Shown here: piece by piece, positions 42,401-51,500 of the stretch | Layout of the letters: each line of letters starts with the position of its first letter | Position numbering within the stretch: position 1 is the first letter of the stretch | Assembly: GCA_021200565.1 (NCBI GenBank) | Contig: JAJQGJ010000004.1 | Span: forward strand, 1-58,746 | Direction: 5' to 3' | DNA length: 58,746 nt | Source: Oscillospiraceae bacterium | GTDB taxonomy: Bacteria; Bacillota; Clostridia; Oscillospirales; Ruminococcaceae | The notes under the pieces: generated by a model | The model's input: only the letters and a program-made list of their open reading frames with translations | The model's database searches: none | What the model was told of the DNA's origin: nothing | Translations under genes and position numbers: made by a program

Positions 42401-43453
42401 TCACCGCCTGTAGGAAAGAATCTTACTTATCGCTTCTTCAAGAAGTATCTTTGGATCCGTTCTCTTTGATTTCATGTCGATGTCGCACTGGGAAAGAACG
42501 CTGAGCCCATAGCGGAGCTTTTCGAGAGGGATGTTTATGCAGTCACGGAAAGCGTTTCTGACTGCGAATTCCCTGCCACGGTATGAGAAATCACTCACGA
42601 CATCGTCTTGGGAATAGCCGCCTATCACTGCTGTTTTTGCACGGTATAGGTCAATGAAAGAACCGGAAATGACCGACAGAAGAACTATCGGCTCAGCTTG
42701 CCTTGAATAGAGCTTGTCTAGGGCTTGAAAAGCCTCGCCACCTTTTCCAATGAGAACTGAACGTGAGAGCTTATATGCATCAGTTTCGAGCTGGTCGGAA
42801 ACGAGGAGATCGATCATCTCTTTTGTGATCTCCCCTGAGCCTGCATATGCCGATAGCTTGTCGAGCTCGTTATCTATCATGAGAATACTGCAGTTCTGGA
42901 GGCTTGCGAGATACTCAGCGTTTTTCGGAGACATGAAGCAGCCTGACTGAGCGAGTCTGGACTGGATATGATTCACAAGCTCATTCGGCTTTTTCTTTGG
43001 GAATTCGGTGACTATTCCGCCGCATTTTGAAATGTGGTCGCAGAGCTTCTTGTTTTTCTGGGTCAGTGCCTTTTTGCCTGCAGCAAGATCTACTCCGGTG
43101 GTGTAGAATATGAATGTGGTGGTTTCGGGATCAAGGTCTGAAATGGCTTTCAGAAGCGTATCCTGATCATCTTTCTTGAGATTATCGGCGTTAAGATCGT
43201 TAATGAGAGTTACAGTTCTGTCAGCAAATACTGGGAGCGCCTCTGCGATGTCGGAGAGTTCAGAAGCTGAGAAATCCGAACCGGTAATGAAGTGATAGTT
43301 GAGGTCACGCTGCTCTTTTGGGAGAAGCTTGTCCCGGAGCTTTTTTGCGACGCTTTCAGCTGTTGCGACATCCCTGCCCCAGAAGAAATAGACACCCCTG
43401 ATGTCTCCCTTTCTTATTGACTTTATGAGTTCACTGTCTGTTAAATAGGGCAT
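42401..43453 (-). CDS. holA: DNA polymerase III subunit delta
   Basis: 350 aa clamp-loader subunit that opens the sliding clamp. Seen: N-terminal VYFFWGRD, a divergent AAA+-like core without Walker motifs, as normal for delta, and a C-terminal helical domain with the RGREFAVRNAF block. ATG at 43453 follows GGAGG by eight bases. First gene of a leftward operon with the RNase M5-like, MBOAT and DHHW genes. Confidence 0.9.
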   Translation of the reverse strand: MPYLTDSELIKSIRKGDIRGVYFFWGRDVATAESVAKKLRDKLLPKEQRDLNYHFITGSDFSASELSDIAEALPVFADRTVTLINDLNADNLKKDDQDTLLKAISDLDPETTTFIFYTTGVDLAAGKKALTQKNKKLCDHISKCGGIVTEFPKKKPNELVNHIQSRLAQSGCFMSPKNAEYLASLQNCSILMIDNELDKLSAYAGSGEITKEMIDLLVSDQLETDAYKLSRSVLIGKGGEAFQALDKLYSRQAEPIVLLSVISGSFIDLYRAKTAVIGGYSQDDVVSDFSYRGREFAVRNAFRDCINIPLEKLRYGLSVLSQCDIDMKSKRTDPKILLEEAISKILSYRR

Positions 43454-43482
43454 GCAGTCGCCTCCAATCACATATTGCTTTC

Positions 43483-43511
43483 ATTATAATACATTATCTC
43501 CCGTTTTGCAA
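43483..43511 (-). promoter_or_regulatory. Promoter of holA operon
   Basis: Leftward TTGCAA (43506-43511), 17 bp, TATAAT (43483-43488); its -35 is one base from the -35 of the divergent lipoprotein promoter. Confidence 0.8.
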
Positions 43512-43512
43512 G

Positions 43513-43541
43513 TTGACTTTGGAGCAAATCAGGATTATAAT
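43513..43541 (+). promoter_or_regulatory. Promoter of lipoprotein gene
   Basis: TTGACT (43513-43518), 17 bp, TATAAT (43536-43541). Back to back with the holA promoter, so polymerase cannot occupy both at once. Confidence 0.8.
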
Positions 43542-43581
43542 AGTGAGTGTGCGAATTTTTATAGCAAGGACTTGACCAGTA

Positions 43582-44586
43582 GTGAAAATTAAAAATATAC
43601 TTATCATGATTACAGCGTTAGTTATCGGGATGTCGCTTTGCGGGTGCTCGATGACAAGCGGTCTGAGCACCGATTCAAATATGAATTTCGACCAGTATGG
43701 CGAGGGCTATCCGCAGATTGCCGAGGGCGATGACGGCTATTACTACGCCGATGGAAGTAGTGTTGGAATCTACTACACCGCCTCCGGAGAAACTGCGGTT
43801 TACTGCTCAGGGTTCGGGAGCATCGACTATTTGGGCTACTATGACGGCGGAGTTTATGCTGTCAGTGACAACACACTCTACTTTGTCACAGAAAATATCA
43901 AAGTAAAGCAGTTTGAGATCCCCGAAGCTGAGAATCTCACAAATAAGCAGTTTGTCATGCACTCGGGATGGTTCATTATAGGTGGGCTTTCTGAATATGG
44001 AACTGCCGAAGTTATGAGATATTCTTTGGAAGATGGAGTCTGCGAGACGGTTTATGAGCTTTTAGATGCTGACTATGTGAGGCTTTGCCCTTATTCGGAC
44101 GTTTTGTATATTCTCTCAGGAAATTCTGCAAATACTGAACTCTCAGGATATGATCTCGATTCCGGTGAGACAAGTGTACTCTACAGCTCCGGGGACTGTG
44201 TTTTCACCGCCCCCTTCTTCAGGGTGACTGTTGAAGCGGCTTACATGAGCGAGGGCGGTGCTGTGTATGTCTATGATGTTACTTCCGGAGGAATTTCGAT
44301 GTCGTTTGATTTCAATTCGGATGAAACAACCGTTTATGAAATCGGCGGGATTGTCGAATATTACGTCTTTGCTGGCTACAGCGACGATAGCGGGTATCAC
44401 CTCTACGTCAAAGACATCTACGGGAACGACAAGGTTGTCACAGACATCGCTCTTTCAGATGACATTGAAGCCGTCATCTGCGGGAATGACAGCCAGAGAG
44501 TGTTTGTCTGGGTCAATTCCGGCTCAGGTGGCTCTTCGATCATTGCTGTCAACTTCCTGAACGGTGAATTTCAGACTCTGTGGTAA
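43582..44586 (+). CDS. Lipoprotein with propeller-like repeats, unknown
   Basis: 334 aa. GTG start with AAGGA 11 bases upstream. Signal peptide with lipobox SLCGC, so it is anchored to the outer membrane face of the cell. The rest consists of beta-rich repeats (YYYADGSSVGIYYTASGE, GGVYAVSDNTLYFV, VLYILSGNSANTEL) like DUF5050-type propellers. No catalytic motif; function unknown. It lies directly upstream of prfB, whose promoter overlaps its end. Confidence 0.75.
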   Translation: MKIKNILIMITALVIGMSLCGCSMTSGLSTDSNMNFDQYGEGYPQIAEGDDGYYYADGSSVGIYYTASGETAVYCSGFGSIDYLGYYDGGVYAVSDNTLYFVTENIKVKQFEIPEAENLTNKQFVMHSGWFIIGGLSEYGTAEVMRYSLEDGVCETVYELLDADYVRLCPYSDVLYILSGNSANTELSGYDLDSGETSVLYSSGDCVFTAPFFRVTVEAAYMSEGGAVYVYDVTSGGISMSFDFNSDETTVYEIGGIVEYYVFAGYSDDSGYHLYVKDIYGNDKVVTDIALSDDIEAVICGNDSQRVFVWVNSGSGGSSIIAVNFLNGEFQTLW

Positions 44587-44616
44587 CCGCTGCGGCGGAA
44601 AATGTTCAGATTTCCC

Positions 44617-44645
44617 TTGAAACAGGGACAGATATGTGATACAAT
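44617..44645 (+). promoter_or_regulatory. Promoter of prfB
   Basis: TTGAAA (44617-44622), 17 bp, TACAAT (44640-44645), 34 bases before the ATG. Confidence 0.72.
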
Positions 44646-44679
44646 ACCATGCGGAATATTTAATACTACGGAGGAAAAT

Positions 44680-45798
44680 ATGCTTTTAATAGATGAATTA
44701 GCAAGATCGCTTAATGAATACCGTCCAAAGCTTGATGAGCTGCACAAGGCTCTCAACATCGAGTCGGCAAAGGAAGAAATTGAACAGCTCCACAACAAGG
44801 CAGCTGAGCCCGGCTTCTGGGACGACATGGAGAAGTCGCAGAAGATTCTGCAGAGAACCAAGTCTCTCGAAAACGCTGTTGAAAATGACCGAAAGCTCTT
44901 CTCTCAGGCGGACGACATAGAGACTATGATTGAAATGTATGCGGAGGATGGGGATGAGGAGCTCCTCGAGGAGATAAAGTCGGAGCTTGAGAAGTTCTCG
45001 GCAAAGATTGACCAGCTCACGCTTTCTACCCTATTGACTGGCGAATATGACCACTCAAACGCAATTCTTAACTTCCATGCTGGTGCTGGCGGAACAGAGG
45101 CTCAGGACTGGACAGAGATGCTGCTCAGGATGTACACCCGTTGGGGTGAAGCTCATGGATACAAGGTTTCTGTCCTTGACGTTCTGGATGGCACCGACGC
45201 CGGAATCAAGAGCGCATCGGTTATTATCGAGGGCGAAAACGCCTATGGATACCTCAAAAGCGAGGCGGGAGTTCACCGACTTGTCAGAATTTCGCCGTTT
45301 GATGCTGCGGGTGCAAGACACACCTCCTTCTCGGCTGTCGAAGTTATGCCGGAAATCAATGACGACATGAGCGTTGAGATCCGACCAGAGGACATCAAGA
45401 TGGATGTTTTCCGTTCGAGCGGCGCAGGCGGACAGCACATCAACAAGACGAGCTCCGCTGTCAGACTCACCCACATTCCGACAGGAATCGTCACCTCCTG
45501 TCAGACTCAGAGAAGCCAGGTTCAGAACCGTGACTATGCGATGAAAATGCTCATTGCAAAGCTGGTTGAAATAAAGGAGCGTGAGCACCTCGCAAAGATT
45601 GAGGACATCAAGGGTGTCCAGAAAGAGATAGCCTGGGGCTCGCAGATTCGTTCATATGTCTTCATGCCCTATACGCTGGTCAAAGACCACCGCACCGGCT
45701 TTGAGAACGGCAACGTTCAGGCGGTCATGGACGGAGAGCTTGACGGATTCATAAACGCTTATCTCAAGGCACTTTCGAACGGAACGCTGGAGAAATAA
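44680..45798 (+). CDS. prfB: Peptide chain release factor 2
   Basis: 372 aa, terminates translation at UGA and UAA. Seen: the SPF stop-codon recognition tripeptide in RLVRISPFDAAG and the GGQ peptidyl-transferase motif in SSGAGGQHINKT. ATG at 44680 follows GGAGG. The reading frame is uninterrupted: the usual in-frame UGA near codon 25 and its CUU-UGA shift site are absent, so the known +1 frameshift autoregulation does not operate here. Confidence 0.96.
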   Translation: MLLIDELARSLNEYRPKLDELHKALNIESAKEEIEQLHNKAAEPGFWDDMEKSQKILQRTKSLENAVENDRKLFSQADDIETMIEMYAEDGDEELLEEIKSELEKFSAKIDQLTLSTLLTGEYDHSNAILNFHAGAGGTEAQDWTEMLLRMYTRWGEAHGYKVSVLDVLDGTDAGIKSASVIIEGENAYGYLKSEAGVHRLVRISPFDAAGARHTSFSAVEVMPEINDDMSVEIRPEDIKMDVFRSSGAGGQHINKTSSAVRLTHIPTGIVTSCQTQRSQVQNRDYAMKMLIAKLVEIKEREHLAKIEDIKGVQKEIAWGSQIRSYVFMPYTLVKDHRTGFENGNVQAVMDGELDGFINAYLKALSNGTLEK

Positions 45799-45810
45799 TT
45801 CAGGAATAAT

Positions 45811-45845
45811 AAAAGCACGGTGAGCCAAAACTCAACCGTGCTTTT
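45811..45845. terminator. Bidirectional terminator
   Basis: AAAAGCACGGT pairs with ACCGTGCTTTT across 45811-45845; serves prfB and the convergent serine hydrolase gene. Confidence 0.88.
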
Positions 45846-45855
45846 CTATTACAGA

Positions 45856-47034
45856 TTACAGGTCCAAATCACTTCTGACGGCGTTGATGAGCTTTCTTGT
45901 CATGCCGCAGGTGCCGCAGTCGACTCTTTGCATGCCGATGAGAATTGTAAGACCGCTTTCGGGGCTGTTCGAGAAGTAGGGTCCGAGCCAGCCGTCCCAG
46001 CCATATTCGCCTTTTTCTGCAAAGATGAGAGCCTGACCGGGGTCAACGCAGTTGCGCATCAGGTTGCCGTAGCTGTAGCCCTGGAGACCTTTCCAGTTTT
46101 CGCTGAGGCTTTTATACTGCCAAGGCATGAGGCTTGGGGATGTCATATATCTGACAGCCGATTTCGAGAGGATTCTATGTCCGTTATACTCGCCGCCGTT
46201 CTGGAGCATTGTGGCGAACTTGGCGTAGTCGTCAAGAGTTGAGACAAGTCCCGCTCCGCCAGATTCAAACTCAGGCGGCTTGACCATCGAGTATCTGATG
46301 CCGAGGTGGTTGCGGTCCTTGTCCTCTTCCTCGATGCACCATTTCTCGTAGTTGGTTCTGTAAATCTTCGAAAGCCTTGACTGCTTCTCCGGAGGAACCC
46401 AGAAGCCGGTGTCGATCATGCCGAGCGGCTCGAAAATCTCTTTCTCAAGAAATTCGCCGAATTTCATCCCGGAAATAAGCTCGACAACCGCTCCCAGAAT
46501 ATCCGCAGACGAGCCATACATGAACTTCTCGCCAGGATCAAAGCTGAGGTCGCACTGAGCAATTCTACCTGCAAACTCCATGGTGGTCATCGGATTGTCG
46601 CCAGCGATACGCTGACCGAGCTCCCAGAAGACCTCAGATACCTGCTGTTCGGCAATGCCCTCTCCGGGATAAGGAATTCCGGAGGTCATATTGAGAAGAT
46701 CCTTGACCATGATCTCGTTCTGGGTCTTCACCCGCTTGCCGTCCTTATATGTATACGCAGGCTTGAAGCCTGGGAAGAACCAGCAGAGGCAGTTTGAGAT
46801 GTCCAGGAGTCCCCTGTCTGCCAGAATCATCACGGCGGCTGCTGTTATCGGCTTGCTCATCGAGTAGAGGCGCATTATTGTGTCCCTCGAGAAAGGCACT
46901 TTGTTCTCCATATCTCTGTAGCCGAAGTCTTCATAGATGAGCTCCTTGCCGTTCCTAAGAACAAGCATATTCACGCCGGCAGTGAAGCGATTGTCTTCGC
47001 ACTCCTGCCGCATTATTTCTTTATAATTATTCAT
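45856..47034 (-). CDS. Class C beta-lactamase-like serine hydrolase
   Basis: 392 aa of the beta-lactamase/penicillin-binding-protein-like family. Seen: the SxxK motif in LYSMSKPITAA (near residue 57), a Tyr-containing second motif MYGSSAD, and the HRILSKSAVRYMT block. No signal peptide, so it is probably a cytoplasmic esterase or peptidase, not a drug-inactivating enzyme. Single gene with its own promoter (47075-47103) and a shared terminator. Confidence 0.85.
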   Translation of the reverse strand: MNNYKEIMRQECEDNRFTAGVNMLVLRNGKELIYEDFGYRDMENKVPFSRDTIMRLYSMSKPITAAAVMILADRGLLDISNCLCWFFPGFKPAYTYKDGKRVKTQNEIMVKDLLNMTSGIPYPGEGIAEQQVSEVFWELGQRIAGDNPMTTMEFAGRIAQCDLSFDPGEKFMYGSSADILGAVVELISGMKFGEFLEKEIFEPLGMIDTGFWVPPEKQSRLSKIYRTNYEKWCIEEEDKDRNHLGIRYSMVKPPEFESGGAGLVSTLDDYAKFATMLQNGGEYNGHRILSKSAVRYMTSPSLMPWQYKSLSENWKGLQGYSYGNLMRNCVDPGQALIFAEKGEYGWDGWLGPYFSNSPESGLTILIGMQRVDCGTCGMTRKLINAVRSDLDL

Positions 47035-47074
47035 ATTTAACTTTGGACCTCCCGGAAGTATTTAAGCTATTTCA

Positions 47075-47103
47075 ATTATATACCCGTGAGAGGTTGATGT
47101 CAA
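47075..47103 (-). promoter_or_regulatory. Promoter of serine hydrolase gene
   Basis: Leftward TTGACA (47098-47103), 17 bp, TATAAT (47075-47080): full consensus. Confidence 0.85.
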
Positions 47104-47122
47104 CGAAATTCTTTGAAAAGAC

Positions 47123-47151
47123 TTGAAGTTAGGAAGAATTTGGGGTAGAAT
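47123..47151 (+). promoter_or_regulatory. Promoter of rnhA-nifS unit
   Basis: TTGAAG (47123-47128), 17 bp, TAGAAT (47146-47151). The predicted start of transcription falls at the first bases of the palindromic repeat 47155-47225. Confidence 0.6.
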
Positions 47152-47154
47152 AAA

Positions 47155-47225
47155 TGTAGGGGCGGATATTATCTGCCCGAACACCAAGCACAGACGTCAG
47201 CGGGCGGATAATATCCGCCCCTACA
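47155..47225. repeat. MITE-like palindromic repeat, copy 2
   Basis: 71 bp with 25-base arms: TGTAGGGGCGGATATTAT at the left and its inverse at the right, one mismatch, 21-base centre. Shares its left arm with the copy at 20639-20728. It lies between promoter and start codon of rnhA and would form a very stable hairpin in that leader. No coding capacity. Confidence 0.9.
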
Positions 47226-47291
47226 CGGTTATCGTCTGCAGTCCCTTGAAGAGCCATTAGTGTCTCAAACTACAATTTGGATGGTGAAAAA

Positions 47292-47747
47292 TTGAAAACA
47301 GTTAATATATACACCGATGGCGCTTGCTCAGGAAATCCGGGAGCAGGCGGTTGGGGTGCGATACTTGAATATAAGGGCTTCAAAAAAGAGATGAGCGGCG
47401 CTGAGGCGTCCACTACTAACAACCGTATGGAGCTTTCAGCGGCAGTTTATGCTTTGGAGGCTCTCAACGAGCCGTGCAAGGTGATTCTCACAACTGATTC
47501 ACAGTATCTTGTCAATGGCATGACCAAAGGCTGGGCGAAGTCATGGAAAAAGAATGGTTGGGTCAAGTCGGACAAGAAGCCGGCTCTCAACTCCGATTTA
47601 TGGGATAGGCTTCTTGAGCTCGATAAGATTCACGATATTGAATTCGTTTGGGTGAAGGGGCATGCCGGACACCCGGAAAATGAGAGATGTGACCGGCTGG
47701 CAGTTGGAGCATACACCAAGCTGAAAGAGGGTCTTAAGAATGGATAA
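47292..47747 (+). CDS. rnhA: Ribonuclease HI
   Basis: 151 aa, cuts RNA in RNA-DNA hybrids. All four catalytic acids are visible: Asp in [11 protein letters not shown], Glu in NRMELSA, Asp in TTDSQYL, and Asp in ENERCDRLA, plus the [11 protein letters not shown] loop His. TTG at 47292 gives the typical N-terminus (M)KTVNIYTDG; another TTG at 47277 would add five residues. Overlaps the desulfurase gene by eight bases. Confidence 0.93.
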   Translation: MKTVNIYTDGACSGNPGAGGWGAILEYKGFKKEMSGAEASTTNNRMELSAAVYALEALNEPCKVILTTDSQYLVNGMTKGWAKSWKKNGWVKSDKKPALNSDLWDRLLELDKIHDIEFVWVKGHAGHPENERCDRLAVGAYTKLKEGLKNG

Positions 47748-48909
47748 GCGATATATCTATGCCGACAACGCCGCTACGACAAGGGTCTCGGACAGCGTTA
47801 TGAGCGCCATGATGCCGTGGTTTCAGGATAATTTTGCAAATCCGTCGGGGCTGTATTCCCCCGCTACCGCTTCTGCAAAAGCCATAAGACAAGCAAGGGC
47901 TGACATTGCAAAATGCCTTGGTGCTGAGCCGGGCGAGGTGTTCTTCACCTCATGCGGAACTGAGGCGGACAACTGGGCGATAAAGGCAGCAGTTGAGCTT
48001 ACGGGAAAGAAAAGAATTATCACTTCCAGACTTGAGCACCATGCGGTTCTCAAAACCTGCGAATATCTGAGAACCAAGGGCTATGAGATTACATATCTGC
48101 CATGCCCGGAGAACGGGATTATTGAGCCTGGTGACCTGGAGAAAGCTATCGGTAACGACGTCGCTGTAGTGAGCATCATGCTTGCCAATAATGAGATTGG
48201 CACGATTCAGAAAGTTTCTGAGATGTCGGAGATTTGCCACGAATATGGCGTTCTTATGCACACCGACGCTGTTCAGGCTGTCGGGAACATTCCTGTCGAT
48301 TTCAAGGCTCTGGGCGTCGATATGCTCTCCCTTTCGGGGCACAAGATTCATGCTCCAAAGGGCATCGGTGCGCTTCTGGTCAGAAAAGGCATTAATCTGC
48401 CGTCGTTTATTCACGGTGGAAAGCAGGAAGCTGGAAAACGTGCCGGAACTGAAAACGTCCCATATATAATGGGACTTCGTCAGGCAATTATTGATGCTAC
48501 TTCCAGCATTGAAAAGCGTTCGGAATATGTTCTTGGGCTCAGGGAAAGGCTTATCGACGGGCTTCTTGGGATTGAAATGACAAGGCTCAATGGCAGCAGA
48601 GAGAACCGGCTTTCCGGAAATGCAAACATCTCGTTTTATGGGATTGAGGGTGAAAGCCTTGCGCTGCTCCTTGACATGAAGGGCATCTGTGTATCCTCCG
48701 GCTCCGCCTGCACTACAGGCGACACCGAACCGTCGCACGTCTTAAAGGCTATCGGACTTACTAACGAATGGGCAAAAGGTGCGCTGAGAATTTCTCTTTC
48801 GGAAGACAACACCGCCAGCGATGTCGATTATATTGTTGAGATGATTGCGGAGATTGTCGGGAAGCTGAGAGAATCGAGTACGCTGTGGAAGAGGACTATC
48901 AACAGCTAA
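47740..48909 (+). CDS. Cysteine desulfurase, NifS/IscS family
   Basis: 389 aa PLP enzyme that releases sulfur from cysteine for Fe-S clusters or thiolation. Seen: the N-terminal [10 protein letters not shown], the PLP Lys in [14 protein letters not shown], and the catalytic Cys in [11 protein letters not shown]. Second gene after rnhA with overlapping frames. No IscU/SufU scaffold is adjacent, so the acceptor is unknown. A second desulfurase lies at 53641-54789. Confidence 0.92.
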   Translation: MDKRYIYADNAATTRVSDSVMSAMMPWFQDNFANPSGLYSPATASAKAIRQARADIAKCLGAEPGEVFFTSCGTEADNWAIKAAVELTGKKRIITSRLEHHAVLKTCEYLRTKGYEITYLPCPENGIIEPGDLEKAIGNDVAVVSIMLANNEIGTIQKVSEMSEICHEYGVLMHTDAVQAVGNIPVDFKALGVDMLSLSGHKIHAPKGIGALLVRKGINLPSFIHGGKQEAGKRAGTENVPYIMGLRQAIIDATSSIEKRSEYVLGLRERLIDGLLGIEMTRLNGSRENRLSGNANISFYGIEGESLALLLDMKGICVSSGSACTTGDTEPSHVLKAIGLTNEWAKGALRISLSEDNTASDVDYIVEMIAEIVGKLRESSTLWKRTINS

Positions 48910-48912
48910 AAA

Positions 48913-49006
48913 CAGTTTGGCTTACGCCGAACTGGCTATTTTCAGCTTCGCTGCAAATAGCACCTCTCAGTCGGCTTCGCCGCCAGCTCCCCTTAACAGG
49001 GGAGCC
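48913..49006. repeat. Cluster of palindromic hairpins
   Basis: Three hairpins in a row after the desulfurase stop codon: CAGTTTGGC/GCCGAACTG near 48913-48934, GCTATTTtCAGC/GCTGcAAATAGC near 48935-48961, and AGCTCCCC/GGGGAGCC (48985-48992 with 48999-49006). It may end transcription from both sides. Sequences of this type (CTCAGTCGGCTTCGCC) are dispersed repeats in Oscillospiraceae, from general knowledge. Confidence 0.65.
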
Positions 49007-49018
49007 AAAATATTCCTG

Positions 49019-49573
49019 TCAAAATGTCAGCTTAAATGTCACGCATTCATCCAGAAATCTTGGAAACAGACTGAAAATTTTACCGGCTACATCATAGGTC
49101 GCTTCGACTGTGATCTGAGAGGCGATTTCTCCTGTTATCAAAATCTCTGCTTCAAGACGGTTGCCGCCGGTGCAGTTTATGACTGCTCCATTTTCATTGT
49201 AACTGACTGTTGGCTCTGAAATCTCCTCTCCATTTGAACAGCTTGCCATACGGCAAACAATGTCACCTGGAATCTGAACACTTGCCTGCATGTTCTTAAG
49301 TACATAGGAATCATCCGACTCATTTTGGTATAGCGATATTTTGAGAATATACACATCATCCGAAAGCGGCTCAAGGCTATAGCTGCACAAGAGCTCTGTG
49401 CTACTGCCGCTTTTCATGATTGTTTCGGAGGACAGAAGATAGTTTACGCCGTCTACAACCTGCTCAGGCTCGCTTACCTCTTCGATTCTGTCATAGAAAA
49501 GAATGGCTACAGCCGCTATGATAACCACTACAAAAACCAGACCTATGGCTATCAGATTCTTAACTTTTTGCAT
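49019..49573 (-). CDS. Membrane-anchored protein of unknown function
   Basis: 184 aa. One N-terminal helix (LIAIGLVFVVVIIAAVAILF, residues 7-26) and an extracytoplasmic beta-rich domain with three Cys residues (LLCSY, VCRMASCS) that could form a disulfide. No domain was recognised. Own promoter at 49606-49633 with 16-bp spacing; ends in the palindromic hairpin cluster. Confidence 0.7.
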   Translation of the reverse strand: MQKVKNLIAIGLVFVVVIIAAVAILFYDRIEEVSEPEQVVDGVNYLLSSETIMKSGSSTELLCSYSLEPLSDDVYILKISLYQNESDDSYVLKNMQASVQIPGDIVCRMASCSNGEEISEPTVSYNENGAVINCTGGNRLEAEILITGEIASQITVEATYDVAGKIFSLFPRFLDECVTFKLTF

Positions 49574-49605
49574 AATATCTCCCCTTTTATCTGACTATAA
49601 TTGAT

Positions 49606-49633
49606 ATTATACCTGTATAAAACAATTTGTCAA
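49606..49633 (-). promoter_or_regulatory. Promoter of membrane-anchored protein
   Basis: Leftward TTGACA (49628-49633), 16 bp, TATAAT (49606-49611). Confidence 0.78.
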
Positions 49634-49680
49634 CGGATGCACTCAAATCTTAATGAAAAATTAAGATTTTGCGCATTTAT

Positions 49681-49710
49681 AAAGCCCCTGCATTTTCATG
49701 CAAGGGCTTT
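49681..49710. terminator. Terminator hairpin
   Basis: AAAGCCCcTGCAT (49681-49693) pairs with ATGCAaGGGCTTT (49698-49710), T-rich on the right. Located past the stop of the ABC exporter at 49766-51481. Confidence 0.78.
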
Positions 49711-49765
49711 TTGCTACCGGATTATCATTTCAGATTTCAGAAGCTATGTCAAGCAATTTTGAAAA

Positions 49766-51481
49766 TTATGTATTTGAAAGAGTATACAAAGAGTAAAACA
49801 GTCCATTTTCCTGCATAAGGGATATAAAGTCGCCCTGCTCTTCGATTTTGCCCTCTCTTAAAACAAAGATTTCATCGTATAACTTCAATATACTTTCTTC
49901 AAGTCTGTGGGTGACGGTGACGCTGGTGACATCATCAAGATTGAGTATGGATTCGTTTACGCTCTTGGCGGTTTCGGCATCGAGGGCGGCGGTGGCTTCG
50001 TCGACAAGAAGAACCGGCGTGCCCTTGAGGAGGCATCTTGCAATCGAGATTCTCTGGCGTTCTCCACCGGAGAGACCATTGCCGTTTTCGCCGCAGATGT
50101 AGTCATAACCTTTCTCGGAAATCAGCTTGTCAAGACCAGCACGCTCGGCGGCTTTTCTGACCTCATTCTCAGGGAAATCGCCAAACATGGTGATATTGTT
50201 TCTGATAGTGTCGTTGAAGCAGAAGACATCCTGACCGATAAGGCTCATGACATCATAGAGGCTGTCGGCGTTGACTTCTCTGAGCTCATGACCATCAATA
50301 GTGATTGAGCCGCTGTAATCTGAATTTGCGCCCATCAGGAGATTTAGAAGAGTAGACTTTCCGCTTCCAGACATTCCTACAATGGCGTATCTGCCGCCTT
50401 TTCTGAGATTCAAATTGATGCCATTGAGAATCGTGTCCTCGCCATAGCCGAACGAGACATCTCTGAGGGAGATTTCTTTCTTGAGCTCACCATCAATCTT
50501 CAAGCCATCATTGCGGACGTTCTCTTCGGCAACCTCGGACATCTTGACGACAAGAGCTTTTGCGGATTTGATTCCGGCAAAGAGCTGAGGGAGTTCACGA
50601 ATCGGGCTGACGAGATAGTTTGCGCCGTTTGCAAAAATCAGAACTGTGCCGACGGTTATGTTGCCCCTGAGCGCTAAGAAAGTGGCGACAGAGAAGAGTC
50701 CCATCTGCATAAAGAGCGATGCTGCGACTGAGGAGACATACATAAGTCTTTGGTACCATCTGCGGTCGAACTTCTTGTCCTCAAGCTGTTCATTCTCGCT
50801 TGAAAATACGGTCTTGACTCTCGATTCAGCCTTGAAGCTCTTGATTACCGAGAAGCCCCGGAGCAAATCCTGAAGCGAACCCACGAACTTCTCGTTCTGT
50901 TCGCTGACAGCTTTTTCATTTACCGCCATTTTGCCGCCCATCGAAATTGCGACTACCAAAGGCAGTATGCAAAGAACTATCGAGACAACCGTCAGGACAG
51001 GGCTATAGTACATCAGAAGGCAAAGCGTTGCTACAAAGAGAAACAAGTCAAAGACAACATCGAAGATATTGGCAAGATACCTGTCTTCGATTGCGGTTAC
51101 ATCGTTTGTCAGAACCGAGAGGTATCTGCCGGTGTTTTCTTTCGAGAATGCAGAAATCGCCTTTGCAGTGAGCTTGCCATAGCAGAAATTACGATAATTC
51201 CTGACGGCTTTCTGGATGAACTTTGCCTTGAGTCTTCCCTCAAGTATTCCAAGCAGGAAGTATGCCGCTATTGCGGCTAAAATAAGAAGTGCGACTTTGA
51301 TAAGTTGGCTTTCCGTGCCACCGGTGATTATGTCCAAGAGCTGTCCTATAAGAACGGTTATTGAAAGATATGCGGCGGTTAAAAACGGTGTTATAAGTAG
51401 GACTGCGACAAATAGCAGTTTGTTTCCCTTGTAAAACGAACGAAAGTAATCTTTGCTCTTTGGGGCTGTTTGATTTTTCAT
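49766..51481 (-). CDS. ABC exporter, single half transporter
   Basis: 571 aa. Six-helix membrane domain (about 1-320) and ATPase domain with Walker A GMSGSGKST, signature LSGGERQRI, Walker B VLLVDEATAALD and switch His in VTHRLEE. There is no partner gene, so it should work as a homodimer; cargo unknown (drug, lipid or peptide). GGAGG before the ATG. A 20-base palindrome at the start of transcription points to control by a repressor encoded elsewhere. Confidence 0.9.
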   Translation of the reverse strand: MKNQTAPKSKDYFRSFYKGNKLLFVAVLLITPFLTAAYLSITVLIGQLLDIITGGTESQLIKVALLILAAIAAYFLLGILEGRLKAKFIQKAVRNYRNFCYGKLTAKAISAFSKENTGRYLSVLTNDVTAIEDRYLANIFDVVFDLFLFVATLCLLMYYSPVLTVVSIVLCILPLVVAISMGGKMAVNEKAVSEQNEKFVGSLQDLLRGFSVIKSFKAESRVKTVFSSENEQLEDKKFDRRWYQRLMYVSSVAASLFMQMGLFSVATFLALRGNITVGTVLIFANGANYLVSPIRELPQLFAGIKSAKALVVKMSEVAEENVRNDGLKIDGELKKEISLRDVSFGYGEDTILNGINLNLRKGGRYAIVGMSGSGKSTLLNLLMGANSDYSGSITIDGHELREVNADSLYDVMSLIGQDVFCFNDTIRNNITMFGDFPENEVRKAAERAGLDKLISEKGYDYICGENGNGLSGGERQRISIARCLLKGTPVLLVDEATAALDAETAKSVNESILNLDDVTSVTVTHRLEESILKLYDEIFVLREGKIEEQGDFISLMQENGLFYSLYTLSNT

Positions 51482-51500
51482 AATAGTTCCTCCGAGAATA

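Noticed and set aside
45856-47034. Beta-lactam resistance gene
   Set aside because: No signal peptide for export; the family is broad and mostly esterases or peptidases.
47740-48909. Fe-S assembly operon
   Set aside because: No scaffold or regulator gene (IscU, SufU, IscR) stands next to the desulfurase; its neighbour is RNase HI.
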